A program made the translations under genes and the position numbers. The notes below the pieces were generated by a model. That model did not search any database and had not been told where the DNA came from. It saw only the letters and a list, made by a program, of their open reading frames with translations. DNA of 64,000 nt from Hesseltinella vesiculosa (lineage: Eukaryota > Mucoromycota > Mucoromycetes > Mucorales > Cunninghamellaceae): positions 930,001 to 994,000 of the forward strand of contig MCGT01000002.1 of NCBI GenBank assembly GCA_002104935.1, given 5' to 3'. This document shows, piece by piece, positions 20,914-32,594 of the stretch. Within the stretch, counting starts at the first letter, position 1; each line of letters opens with the position of its first letter.

Positions 20914-22790
20914 ATGTTGCGATCAAGGTTCCCATTAAATGCCACATCCTATTCGAATCATGGTGGTGTTGAAGTAGACGAGCAGCAGCGGACACAGTAC
21001 GATATTCCAACGCTGACCATCAGCCAGATCATCAAATGCTTGTCCGACATGAATATCCACATCACCAACCACGATCTCATTCAGCCTTCGAGCAATCGTA
21101 TTGTCCTCGTCTATGAAAGCCTGCTCCATCTCTTGATACCCTGGCGCACAAAGTACATTCAACAAGCTAAAGAGAACCGCCACAACACTTTTGGCCACCA
21201 CGTAAGCAAACATGCATGGCGATCCGCCCGCCAGCATCCGTGATCCACTCACCTCTTTTCGTTTTTCTCCTAGGAACTACGACAAGATACCACTTATATG
21301 ATCAGCATCTATTTTCAAATGTAAGACCCATACAGTGACCTTGGAAGCGTCCACCAAGATCGATCTCACCTTTTTTTTACGCAGGCAATATTTATTACTG
21401 TCGATTCGTTACCGAGATTTTGTACTGACGGACGTTGCTGCACCGACGTCGACACGATTACAGCACATCCTAAGCGCGATCATCAACTACGTAAAATTCC
21501 GTGACGACATGTGGAAGGTATTTCACCCATTGTCCAGTCATGCCGTAAGTGAATCATCGGATAAGAAATGAGGGTCTGTTTGGAGGAAGCCCCTAAAAAG
21601 CAGATTCGCTCTTGGATTTTTATAGGAAGATGTTGTCCTAGAATCACAGAAGTTAGCTGATGAAGTGGATGAACTGACCCAGAAGCTGGCGGATCAAAAG
21701 TAAGCAGGGGACGGGAGACAAGAACAGGCGAACTGACTGCAGGTTTTCTAGACTCAGGCTCCAACAGCAGGAACCCGACACCCGTAAACTAGAAGAGTGG
21801 ATCGAAAAAGAGCGTGACAATGCAGCTAGTTTAGAATCCTTGGCCAAGCAGTATCATTTTGAATCCAATGAAAAAAAAATGGCTAGAAAAGTAGCCAAAA
21901 CTAAGTTGGTAAAGAAAAAGAAAAACAGCCAGGACCCAGCAAGCCGGATCTCACCCCACTTTTTTTTTTTTTTTTTTTTTTTTTTTACGACAACGATATG
22001 TATAGAAAGAAATCCAAGAACGGGCCATGGCGCTGGTGGAGGAAATCCGTAAACTCAAGACCCGCAAGGACTATGATCATCAAGAAGCTCAAACAGTAAG
22101 TGGTTCAGCCCAGGCTGTAAAAAAAGGAGGGTCTCATTCCTGTCTGAATTTAGCGACTGCATGAATTGAAAGAGCAAATCGAGCAGCGACAAGAGGCGTT
22201 CGATAAGGAACAGACCAAAACCCAAAGGGCCGACAAGAAAGGCGACAAACTTGGCCATATCACTCGACAATTACAAAGTTGTGTGTCGTACGGACAAAAT
22301 ATCGTTCATGTGTGGACCTCACAAGAACAAATGCGGCTGGACATTGCCGATCTGGACCGCAAGATCAACGAATGTGCTACCAAACTCAAAGAGATTGACA
22401 CCAAATGCAATGCAAGTTGGACAAAAAAAAAAAAAAAAAAGGATGAGTCGGTGGTGTGGCTGACCGTGTTTTAAATGCTAGATGCTACGACGTCAAGTGG
22501 CCCTGTACGAGGCAAAGACGCAGAAGATCTATGACCATCTGAGCAAGAAGAGAGAGACACTCGAACTGCATATGACCAAGAAGAAGCTGGAACTACAAGA
22601 AGCCAACGAAACAGCAGCGGCTACCCGGCTGGAACTGAATCAATCCAAGGAAGCTGTGCGTCAACTTCAACTCAAGATTGAAAATGTGCAGCAAGACCTA
22701 GAGTTGGATGTCAGTCGATTTAATGATCTTTGCAAACGGCTGCTCATGGCAGCAGATCATGCGTTGGATATTCCCAAGATCACTCCTTAA
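20914..22790 (+). CDS. NUF2: Kinetochore protein NUF2
   Basis: NUF2 forms with NDC80, SPC24 and SPC25 the microtubule-binding complex of the outer kinetochore. Eight exons are inferred: 20914-21201, 21274-21320, 21385-21544, 21626-21699, 21752-21908, 22006-22095, 22154-22411 and 22482-22790. The N-terminal calponin-homology-like domain begins YDIPTLTISQIIKCLSDMNI and ends YVKFRDDMWKVF, both typical of NUF2. The rest is coiled coil (LADEVDELTQKLADQK, KLEEWIEKERDNAASLESL and so on). The seventh intron appears to start with GC rather than GT (GCAAGT), because only that junction keeps the frame into MLRRQVALYEAK. The gene ends 109 bp from the converging alpha-tubulin stop. Confidence 0.9.
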
Positions 22791-22899
22791 AAATAAAACA
22801 ATGGGGTTTCCCTGGTGATGATTGGCAAATGATTGAGACAAATGATAAGGTACTTTAATCATTTAAGGGAGGTTATGAAGTAAAGAGGGGAGAGTAAGT

Positions 22900-24065
22900 T
22901 TAGTATTCTTCCATGCCTTCTTCGATTTCGCTGTCGCCAAGGGAGTCCGAGCCAACTTCTTCGTAATCCTTTTCGAGGGCAGCCAAGTCTTCACGAGCTT
23001 CGGAGAATTCACCTTCTTCCATACCTTCACCCACATACCAGTGGACGAAAGCACGCTTGGCGTACATCAAATCGAACTTGTGGTCCAAACGAGCCCAGGC
23101 TTCAGCAATGGCAGTGGTGTTGGACAACATGCAGAGAGCACGGTTGACTTGAGCCAAGTCAGCACCAGGGACAGTGGTGGGAGGCTTGCAGTTGATACCA
23201 ACCTGGAGGGAAAATGTTCCGTTGAGTAAAAGGGCTTTTTTTTTTTTTTTTTTTTTTTTTTTACCTTGAAACCAGTGGGACACCAGTCAACAAATTGGAT
23301 GGTGCGCTTGGTCTTGATGTTGGCAATGGCAGAGTTGGTGTCCTTGGGGACAACATCACCACGGTACAACAAACAGCAGGACATGTACTTGCCTTGACGA
23401 GGGTCACACTTGACCATTTGGTTGTTGGGTTCGAAACAGGCAGAGGTGATTTCAGGAACGGACAATTGTTCGTGGTAGGCCTTGGCGGCAGACACGATGG
23501 GGGCATAGGTGACCAAGGGGAAGTGAATACGGGGGTAAGGAACCAAGTTGGTTTGGAATTCGTTCAAATCCACGTTCAAAGAACCATCGAAACGGAGAGA
23601 AGCAGTGATGGAAGACACGACTTGAGCAATCAGACGGTTAAGGTTGGAGTAGGTAGGGCGTTCAATGTCCAAGTTGCGACGACAGATGTCGTAGATGGCT
23701 TCGTTGTCGACCATGAAGGAGACATCGGAGTGTTCCAAGGTGGTGTGGGTGGTCAAGATGGAGTTGTAAGGTTCCACAACAGAGGTGGAGACTTGAGGAG
23801 CAGGGTAGACAGAGAATTCCAACTTGGACTTCTTGCCATAGTCGACAGACAAACGTTCCATCAACAAGGCACCGAAACCAGAACCGGTACCACCACCGAA
23901 GGAGTGGAAGACCAAGAAACCTTGGAGACCGGTACAGCCGTCAGCCAACTTGCGCACACGGTCCAAGACAGAGTCGACCAATTCCTTGCCAACGGTGTAG
24001 TGACCACGAGCATAGTTGTTGGCAGCATCTTCCTTGCCAGTAATCAATTGTTCTAAAGATTTTTG

Positions 24066-24098
<33 letters not shown>

Positions 24099-24421
24099 GA
24101 GTGAGAAGAGGGGGGAAAAAAAAAAGGTCCTACAAAAAAAAATTTTTTTATCATCTTACCAGGATGGAACAATTGACGGTAAGCACCAGTACGAACTTCA
24201 TCAACAACAGTGGGTTCCAAATCGACAAAGACGGTACGGGGAACGTGCTTGCCAGAGTCGGTTTCACTGAAGAAGGTATCAAAGGAGTGATCACCAGCAA
24301 GGTTTTCATCGGGAATACGACCATCAGGTTGGATACCATGTTCCAAACAGTACAATTCCCAACAGGCGTTACCAATTTGGACACCAGCTTGACCAACGTG
24401 GATAGAAATAACTTCTCTCAT
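22900..24421 (-). CDS. Alpha-tubulin
   Basis: Alpha-tubulin is the GTP-binding subunit of microtubules. Three exons (24421-24160, 24052-23265, 23202-22900) give 450 aa, exactly the family length. Diagnostic segments are [20 protein letters not shown] at the N-terminus, the tubulin signature GGGTGSGFG, and the acidic tail EEGMEEY with the detyrosinatable C-terminal Tyr. Codon use is strongly biased, as expected for a highly expressed gene, and this creates a long false open frame on the other strand. Both introns carry extreme homopolymers: 27 T on the plus strand at 23236-23262 (that is GTAA followed by A on the sense strand), and 24 A followed by 9 G at 24067-24099. Confidence 0.98.
23236..23262. 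repeat. Poly(T)27 inside an alpha-tubulin intron
   Basis: An uninterrupted run of 27 T on the plus strand. On the gene's sense strand it reads as poly(A) directly after the GT splice donor. A similar run of 24 A and 9 G fills the other intron (24067-24099). Confidence 0.95.
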
Positions 24422-24938
24422 GATATATTAAAAGGGGGGTGATTAACCGTAGTATTCAAAGATTAGGGAAGAATAAAGGCTTTTGATGAAAAAAGAAAAA
24501 GAAAAGAGAAAAACAAAAAAAGGACGGGGGCGGAATGTCGTTTTCTGCACCTCGCGTGTTTTTTTCTTCTTTTTAATCGCCGATGGCTTCTTATTGGCTC
24601 AAACCATATTGGCCTTGAAAGAGTCAGGGCACCACAAGGCAAGGAGCACCTTCTTGTTTCCCCTTTTTAACCTTTTTTTTGAGGCATTTGACCCGGAGCT
24701 ATGGGGTCTCCCCAAACCTGACATCTTGTCAAGGTGCTTGGATGTTGCTCAACGAAAGAAAAAAATAATAAAAAGGAGATGCCCCTTTATGCCCCTCGCA
24801 TCATCAAAAAGTAAAATGGTCATGTTTTATTTGTTATTTGTTTCATGACATGCCTCACTTGTGTTTTTATTGCTATATGCAGGAGAGAGAGAGAAAAAAA
24901 AAAGATGGGTAACAGAACAACGTCAAAGAGAAAGGGTG
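24422..24938. other. Alpha-tubulin promoter and homeobox gene 3' flank
   Basis: No gene is seen. The sequence is A-rich near the tubulin start (AAAAGAAAAAGAAAAGAG), a form often seen as nucleosome-free promoter DNA. The right part is the 3' flank of the homeobox gene. Confidence 0.5.
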
Positions 24939-27064
24939 TTAGACACCTTGAAAGAGCAGCAAGTTTTGCGACTCCTGGTCCTTGGCATCTTTTTCCATTA
25001 ATTGAAGCATCGATTCACTGTCTTGAAAAGCCATCATGAGGTCGGCTGGCGTGACTTCACGAGACGTAGCCAGGCCCAGCATGGATTGGCCATGGGGACC
25101 GAGGGCGGTATCAGAATTGGCCGAGGAGGAGGCTGGCAAACCGATGGGCGGCTGTTGCGCGGCCAAGGGGGGTAAATTGATCGACACAAGCGATTTGAGG
25201 TGAGGGTCTTGGGCGACCAGGTGGATCCATTCGGTGCGCAGAGCCATGGCTGGTCCATCGACGGCGTGGAGGGTCACACTGGTTGCTTGGCGGTCCTGGG
25301 TAAAATCACGGCATTGGGTCCAATTGTCCGAGCCTTGGCCATGCAAATCTTCCATGTAGAACGAGATGCCTTCGGGTTGGGTCACGGTGACCGAGAGGCG
25401 AGCCCAGCCCATGCGTTCCATCAAAGGGTCCAACTGCATCTTTTCTATGACGTCCAGTCCAATATGCATCTTGAAGCGTTGCTGGCCATCTTGGATGCGC
25501 CACACCATGCAGCGAAGTTGACGGTCAAAGAAGCATTCCAGGTCGTGAGGCCGCAGCGACATGCGTTTCCAGGTACCAATTTGCAACGCTTCGACTGAGA
25601 TTCGGCTCATGCTGGGAATGTCATCCAACGAAGGGCCAAGATCGTCCATCGACATAGGCGTACCCAATCGATCGTCTGTAAAAGAAAGAGATGAGTGACA
25701 AGGGTCCTTTTTTTTTTTTTTTTTTTGTGATGGGTGAGCTTACCAGGCACGAAACCAGACATGGCCATGGGTATCATTGGCACGTTGTAATAGCCAGAAG
25801 GGGTGGAGGATGTAGAGAGAGGCATGGACGAGGAAGCTGTAAGGTCCGTTGAGAATTCTTCCATGATGGTTTGATCGACCAAAGAAGGCGGCATGGAAGC
25901 ACCGGCCGGCCACATGGTAGACATGGGAGGTGGAGGTGGAGGTGGCGGATGGAACGAAGAGGGAGGTGCTGGTGAAGAAGAAAAGTTGCGACGATGATGG
26001 CGATCCAAGGTGGTGGAGGTGGATGAACGCATGGCAGGCGCGGCCACGCTGCCGTTGGCGCGTTGATAGGGATGGTAGGGTGAATGACCGACAGAGTGTG
26101 AACGAGAACGGCCGGCGGCAGCGGCAACCGCAACAGCAACAGGTGTGGGGACAGGCGGGGTGCTCACTCGGTTGGTGGATGCGCTGGTGGGCAAGGGGTG
26201 AGGCAGCTGTGTGGAGCTGGAAGGCGAGACCGAGGCTGGTGGGGTTTGGTTGGACCAGGGCAGTTTGGAAGCGGCGGTAGCGCTGGAAGGCGATGTGCTG
26301 GGCATGGGAGGAGGTGGCGGTGGCGTTGCTTGGTGCGAAGCCTTTTGGGCAAACACTTGGCTGGGGTCGCAGGCGGCGTAGTAGGCTTGTTGTTGCTGCT
26401 GCTGCTGGTTGTAGTAATAGTAATAATAGTAATAATACAAGTCGGGGTTGGCTACGGGTGTGCCGTCGGGCGACGTGTGCTGCTGGTGCAAAGAGGCAGC
26501 CTGGCAAGCCGCCGCCGCCGCCGAGGCAGCGTAGTACTGCATGCGGATAGTTTCATCATGCAACAGGGACGACCGCTTGGCCATGTTCTTGACTTTGGCG
26601 CGACGATTCTGGAACCAGATCTGAATCGAGCGTTCAGACATACCGAGTTCACGAGAAAGCTGCTCGCGCACACGGTTGTTGGGAGACGGGTTGACGCTGA
26701 ATGTTTTTTCAAGGACGGCCAACTGTTCTGGGGTGGCACGCGTTCGCTTTCGGGGTTGACCATCGGCAGTAGTGGTGGAAGAGGTATTCTTGGTGACGGG
26801 CGTCGAAGAGCTGGCAGGCATGGAAGTGGAGGGCGAGGGATGAGGTCTGGACCCTTGGTAAAAGGGGGATGCACTCAAAGGGTAGGAGGTGGGTGTCATG
26901 GCCGAAGAGGGGGTGGACTTGGGGTGAGCCACAAAGGATGTATCGATGGGAGGGGGCATAACATGTGCTTTGGATGGAGGTGGTATATAAGTTGAATAGG
27001 ATGGAGGGATGGTGGAAGGCATGCCGGCATGCGATTGGAACTCGTTGTCTCTAGAGGTTTCCAT
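24939..27064 (-). CDS. Homeobox transcription factor
   Basis: Two exons (27064-25744 and 25675-24939) give 685 aa. The start is the ATG at 27064 (METSRDNEF). The homeodomain lies at about residues 105-164: it begins RKRTRATPEQLAVLEKTF and has the recognition helix SIQIWFQNRRAKVKN with the invariant W, F, N and R. Downstream come runs of nine Tyr and seven Gln, long Pro/Ser-rich tracts and HPPPPPPPP. The second exon encodes a folded-looking domain (TWKRMSLRPHDLECFF, MVWRIQDGQQRFKMHI) seen as a conserved C-terminal block in some fungal homeobox proteins. It is a nuclear regulator; target genes are unknown. It could be a Pho2- or Yox1-type factor, but I cannot decide. Confidence 0.88.
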
Positions 27065-28274
27065 GATATTTTTTTTGTACAAAAGAGTGGACTGGATAAC
27101 GATGGGAATGGAGGATACACAGCTGGGGAATATACAAAGAAGAAAGAGAGCGTGAAGGTGATCCTAGAAAGAAAAGGGGGGATGGACGAGGAATGAAGAG
27201 AGCACACACGGGACAATGACGATATATATAAAAAAAATAAAGAGAAGGGAAAAAAAAGAAGCTTTTGCGGGCTTTCCCCTTTTTGATTTGATTTTTTTTT
27301 TCAACGACGGTGATTCAAAAAGGAAAGTATGGGGGACCTTGAGTCCTCAAACCCAAAAACCCACGTTGGACAGGGTTGATCCCCCGCTCATATGTACATT
27401 TTTCTATTGCTTTTTTCGCTTCATAAAGAACAAAAAGCGATCTCTTTTTTCCCTCTTTAATTGGCAGGTTTCCGTAAATAGCGCTGCCGTTTCGGCTTAG
27501 TTCTTGTCAATATGAGAGGAGTCTTAAACGCACAGAAAATAAAAACCGATACAGCAAGATCCACACACTTTGTCGAATATGGAATGAAGTCAATGCACAC
27601 GCGAATCACAGCAAAAAAAAAAAAAAAAAAAAAAAAGATCAGCAATGGGCAACTATGAGATCTAACTGGAATGCCCATGTGGGTTGGCATTGTTACTGCC
27701 CCTGAACTCTTTTTCCTTCAACACCATCTTCCAGAAATCCAATTTCGCGTTTTTTTTTCCGGCTCATGACGAGGCAAAATGATCTTTTGGGCTTGCCAGT
27801 TTCTTGCTGTTTGGTAAAGCCTCAAACCAAAAATGCTTGCCACTCGAGAGAAAAAAAAAGAAAAAAACCCGGAGCCCAAAGCCAGAATGGGTCTTTGCCT
27901 TTTTGAACGCAGCTGATTCCTCGGTTCGCTTGTGTGACATGAATTAAAACAAGGGAACGTTTGGCAATGAAGCCACATGCCCCATTGTCTTTTATGGAGT
28001 TCACTGTGCACACCCAGGAAAATAAAATATTATGCTCCTTGCCCTGGCGATGAAAAAAAAAAAGCTGTCAAAAAAAAACCCACTTTTTGAATCACCCACC
28101 CGCGACCATTCTAACACCCGAAAAGTCTCTAACCAAGGTCGCCTTAGCAAGGAAAAAAAAGGGATAATCAAGAAGGTATCAATGTTAAGAAGTCTCGGTC
28201 TAGACTCTTCTCCTTTTGATACATAGCTCTTTCCAGTTCAAAAACAAAAAAAGCTTAAACGTCCTCAGTGGTTA
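27065..28274. other. Homeobox gene upstream region, gene-poor
   Basis: AT-rich with several homopolymers, including 24 A at about 27613-27636. A TATATATA element lies near 27221-27228, about 160 bp upstream of the homeobox start. Open frames here are short and unconvincing. Confidence 0.5.
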
Positions 28275-28288
28275 GTTACCATGGCAAC
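28275..28288. promoter_or_regulatory. Palindromic RFX X-box
   Basis: GTTACCATGGCAAC matches the X-box consensus GTNRCC-AT-RGYAAC at every defined position. RFX-family factors (Crt1 in budding yeast, Sak1 in fission yeast) bind such sites. It stands 1.2 kb upstream of the homeobox start, in gene-poor DNA. The match is seen directly; function is inferred. Confidence 0.6.
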
Positions 28289-30001
28289 GTCATTTGTCGT
28301 AGATCCGTCCTCCGTTTTATTTTATTTGCTCTCTTGTTCAAATGAATTTCAATTGTAATGACAAAGATTAATGAAAATTCATTCACAAGTTCGGCACCTG
28401 CATGGACAAAGTGAGCAAGAAAAAAAAAAAAAAAAAAGGTTTTGGTCCAACATTAGCATCAATGAAAATGCAATTTGTTCGGTCTTTCGTACCACCTGGC
28501 CATTTCTCTCTGCAAAAAAAAAAAAAAGGTTCATAATTTTTAAATGTGTGTTTCCAACATGAAAATGAAATAAATGAAAAAGGGTGGGCGGCAAGGTGAT
28601 GAATACAAACCCGTTTGGGACGGCATTCTATTTTTACGTTTCTATTAAATCCTTATCGTTCATCCCAAAAATAAAAATGCGACGAGAGATCGACAGTATG
28701 GCGTTGGATAATTGGATTGATCAGGACAAACCCCAGGCAATAGCTTTATGTCATGGCCGATCATTGGGGAGAAGAAAAAAGGATAAGCACCAACTGTTTT
28801 TTTTTCCACAAAACCGGTTACCAAAACAAGGGACCGGTGATTAACGAGACGGCAAATCACTCCGGCCTACGGCAAATCCAGCTACACGGTTGGAAATCGT
28901 CGATAACAGGCTGCGAGATGGTGAATGATGGTATCGTTGTTGTGCCAAAACACGGTGCACTAGTAGGCTATTTAGCTTCAGGGCTATAGAAAAGGAGTCC
29001 GAAGGCAAGAGTCTCCAACGCACCGAGTCAGGCTGGCATGAGCTGCTGGTCCGCCCATAGCACGGCACGGCGGTAAAACGAGAGATCAGCGCCTTTCAAC
29101 GTCAACGTCATAATATCACTCGTCCTATCCTACATTTAGAATGTAAAGGTAGTCAGAAGTGATTATTTTGGCTCGTTGTTTTTGAGTGGTAGGTATTTTA
29201 TTTCAAAAGGAATCAGGGCTCGAGTTCAGGGCAGGGATGCAACTGAGTATTGAGATGTGTCAAAGCTGAACAAAAGTCGGCTGGGTGCCTGTCACGAACC
29301 GATTTGATACTTCAGCATCATCATTCATGATTTATCGCACCCATCGGAATGACACAGACGCTGTGAAAGTGCTCTGCCGACTTTTTTTTTTCATTCTCAT
29401 TGTTGATAATTTGAAGACGGGCCACCAGGAAATATGACCAGGAACATCCGCGCTTATTTATCCAACATTCACTTACAGGCACAAATGGAAAGAAATGGCT
29501 ATGGTCAAACTTTCAAGGCATATTGGCCTGGTGTGGTTGAGCTACACAGGCTAGCCTGTCGCGCCAGTCAGACTTACTTGGTTGGATGATATTTTAATTC
29601 ATTTTTGAAAAAAAGAACGAAATGTTATAGAGCACTTTTAAAGGATTAAATCAATGCGAAATTTTGCATGAGTGTACATACCTATGAAAGAAGATGATAC
29701 TGACAAAATAGAATCGATTGGAGAAGATCACCCAGCTAACTTTTGTTCGTTTTTGTTGTGACAAGCTGGAACTCCCAGCTAAAAAAAGGACATTTTCACC
29801 ATGGCCAGCCTTTATTCCAGCCTCAGTCAGCCTTCTTGCTTCAAGCAGCACTCTTGCTTCTTCCAGCCCTCTTGCTTTGACCTGCCTGTGGTTTCATCCA
29901 GCGGCTTCTAGAGCTTCGGCGGGCAGAGTGAAAGGTTTCCAATTTTTTTTGCAAGAAAGAGGAGTGACACAGCTATACATGCAATAAAAAATCTAGTAGC
30001 T
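28289..30001. other. Gene-poor stretch with repeat remnant
   Basis: No intact gene is visible. The block 28850-29130 is less AT-rich than its flanks but carries no open frame I can name. A dispersed repeat copy lies at 29659-29805 and the arrestin 3' end follows. Confidence 0.5.
29659..29805. repeat. Dispersed repeat, copy 1
   Basis: This shares with 56628-56823 the order AAATTTTG, GATGATACTGA, ATCGATTGG or TTCGATTGA, AAGATCACCCAGC.AACTTTTG, then TTTCGTT-like and CCCAGCT.AAAAAA. It lacks the right end of the second copy. It is non-coding. Confidence 0.7.
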
Positions 30002-31514
30002 TTATTTAACTTTTCTATCAGCACAATGCTCATAATCGGGAGGGGGTATGGAGGGGATGTTCAGCAAGGCGCTGGTCTGTTCCATCTGGCGACAAAACTC
30101 ATGGTAACACGGGCAGAGGAAGGCATGGTGACGGGGCTGATCACCAGGCATGATGGTGGTAAACGGAGACTCTACCAGGCCGGTCTCAAAGTACGAAGGC
30201 AGGTGGCTGTAGTCTTCCTTGAGGCGGCAATCAAACACGGTCAGGGGTAAATCCAGCTTGATGTGGTCGAGCTGGCGGTTGGCATCGTGCTGCTTTTTCC
30301 CTTTGCGCAAGCGGGAGACAACGGAGGGCCAAGTGGGCGGCTGAAGCTGGGCTGGGCCGGTCATGGGTGAGGAGGGTGAAGCAGGGGTGGAGGGTGGCGA
30401 CGCTATGCCGGAGGGATCCGCGTGGGAGAGCGTGACGTGGATAGACAGGGTATGACGGATACCGATCTCGCGGTAATGGGTGGAGTGGTGGAATTTGTCC
30501 TGACAGGTGGGGGTGGCAAACGCGACACGATAGCCAAAGGTATCGACGAGAGGCAGGCCATGTGTCCCATTGGTGGGGGGTGAGGAGGAGGCATTGGCGG
30601 TGTCGAAGACACGGATCATGTCGTCATCGTGGATGTAGGCGTGGCATAGTGAGTCGGCTTCTCCTAGTGGTGTGGCATAGGCGTATTGCAGCGGGAAGGT
30701 GTGGGAGTCGTTGCGCCAAGCGCCTAGCTCGGGCACCACATAGCGACGGGTTTCGGTCACCGACACTTGGATCGATTCCAAGCGACAGTCCTTTTGCTGA
30801 GGCTGGATCACGAATTGCAGATTGTAGAGATCGCCCGACGAGAATGCGGAGTACTCTACCATCACTGACACATCCCCAGCTGGCAGGTGGCGTTCGAATG
30901 TTTGTGACAGGTCGCGAATCGAGTTGCTGACCAGCAGGTCGTCAGACATGTAGGAGCGCAGGATCAGGATGGATTTGGACAGACGGTAATCGGGTATCAG
31001 CAATGGTTTACCGGTGCGCGTCACAATCGCCTCTACTGTGTGCTTCACTCGGCCATATTCAGATTCTATCGTATCAATGGTCGACTTTTTGTTAAGAGTG
31101 TGAGTGAGGTCTTGAGAGCTGGGTCGCCGCTGTTCTCCTTACATTTGGAATGATAAAGGTAAAGGGCCAACGGTGTTCGCCTGCTGACAACATCGTCTTT
31201 TCATCCAATAAGGTCAGGGTCTTAGTGTTCAGGACTTGGCTGTGAGTCACTTGCTTTGCTTTTTGGCCCAAACCTAGGCAAGAGAAAAAGAGGTGAGTGT
31301 CGGCTGTCCGTTTAGTGAAGAGGTTACCTTCGGGCCAATAGGTTTTGCTTGTCGACTTCAAATACACTTTGACATTGCTAATCTTTTCTGGCTTGGCTAA
31401 TGTTAAGCACAAGAAGCTGGTCAGCACAGACGATGCATCGACATCAGGTGCTCCTCGTAAGATAACAGGCTTCAACGGTCCAAAGGTCAATCGATCGTGT
31501 GACAACAAGCCCAT
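30002..31514 (-). CDS. Alpha-arrestin (arrestin-related trafficking adaptor)
   Basis: Alpha-arrestins link plasma-membrane transporters to Nedd4/Rsp5 ubiquitin ligases for endocytosis. About four exons run from ATG 31514 (MGLLSHDRLTFGPLKPVILR) to TAA 30002, roughly 490 aa. The N-terminal arrestin fold contains VLTSFLCLTLAKPEKISNVK and HRWPFTFIIPN. The C-terminal arrestin fold contains VSVMVEYSAFSSGDLYNLQF and DHIKLDLPLTVFDCRLKEDY. A PPDY sequence (a PPxY WW-domain motif) lies near the C-terminus, the expected ligase-binding site. A Ser/Pro-rich loop interrupts the second fold. The terminal codons overlap an AATAAA on the minus strand. Confidence 0.82.
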
Positions 31515-31686
31515 TCCAAGGTTTTGTTTTCTCTTTGTGAATACAATAGACAGGGGAAGATAAAAGAGGGTTTATTCGAAAAGGGGTAGTGGATTGACAA
31601 TGACAGGTGGGTAACAGAATGAAAAAAAAAAGAAGCTGAAGAAAAAAAGAGTGTGGAGAGTGGAGAAAAAAAAACGCTTGAACCAA

Positions 31687-32464
31687 TCACTGTACTGAAT
31701 TTTCAATGACAGAAATTTGTTGCTCCATGTTTGATAGCAAATCATCCCAGGCAATAAAGATTTCAGACAAGGTGTGGATCTATCAAAATAAAATAGGCCA
31801 ACAGTGAGTCACCCTGATATAATATCGTGATTTGGTTCTCCCTACCGTCTTGTTGTATTGATCCATGGCTGTACAGATCCGATTGGTGGTCTCTGCCAAT
31901 TGCGTTGCCTGTTCACCGTGCTGGACTTCCAGTGGGGCCAGCTCGGATCCCAGCTGTTCCACGCCTAATTCATCATAAAATCGTGTCAGAGAGCCGTTAC
32001 TGCTCTAACAAATGGCGTCAGCCAGGGGAGGGGGGAGGGGGAATATTTACTTTGGTAATCTTTGCTGTTCACAACATGCTCCAGTTCTTTTACTTGCTGT
32101 AGTGTCCGTGCCAGCTGATCCATGTCGTCATAGGTGGCCATGACAAGCTCCAGCTTGGTTTCAGGTTGCAGCAGCTCTCGCTCCATTTCCAAGGTCGATT
32201 GGGCTGGATTTAACAAGATGTGATAGGGTTCATCTATAAAGGCAAAGATGATGAGTTTACAGCTGCAGCTGGCAAGATGGCTATACATTTTTGTTCAAAG
32301 TCTTGTAAAAACGTGTTATTCTTGTAGAGAGTCTGCAATGCCTTGTTTAGCGTCTGTGATTGCTGTAACAGACTGGTGGGAGGGTCTACTAGATTTGAAG
32401 ACGATTCGCCAGCAACAATTCGTTCAAGATGTCGTAGCCGTGTGTCAAAGCCGTAGGTATCCAT
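31687..32464 (-). CDS. Dynactin subunit 3 (p24)
   Basis: p24 is part of the shoulder of dynactin, the cofactor for cytoplasmic dynein. About four exons run from ATG 32464 to TGA 31687 and give roughly 185 aa, the family size. It begins MDTYGFDTRLRHLERIV, continues as coiled coil (LLQQSQTLNKALQTLYKNN) and has the conserved late segment DQYNKTIHTLSEIFIAWDDL, which aligns by eye with the [20 protein letters not shown] block of animal p24. It lacks any membrane segment. The start is divergent from the Tonsoku-like gene with only about 130 bp between them. Fungal p24 is poorly conserved, so the call rests mainly on that C-terminal block. Confidence 0.78.
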
Positions 32465-32594
32465 GATGAAAAGAAAGCCTGAAAAAGGAAGAACGAAAAA
32501 CCAGCACACGACCTTTTTTTTTTTTTCAGGCGCGGTTCTTTATTTTTCTGTGCCTCTTCCTCTTCTCTTTTGTTCGCGCATTTTAATTTGACTG
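32465..32594. promoter_or_regulatory. Short divergent promoter of dynactin p24 and Tonsoku-like genes
   Basis: Only 130 bp separate the two start codons. The segment holds a poly(T) run at about 32513-32526 followed by pyrimidine-rich sequence. It must drive both genes unless one uses a promoter inside its neighbour. Confidence 0.6.

Noticed and set aside
23295..24056. 253-codon open frame on the plus strand across alpha-tubulin
   Set aside because: It is the antisense shadow of the strongly codon-biased tubulin exon and encodes no recognisable protein.
26198..26995. 265-codon plus-strand frame opposite the homeobox gene
   Set aside because: Gly/Arg/Val runs simply reflect Pro/Ser/Tyr repeats on the coding strand.
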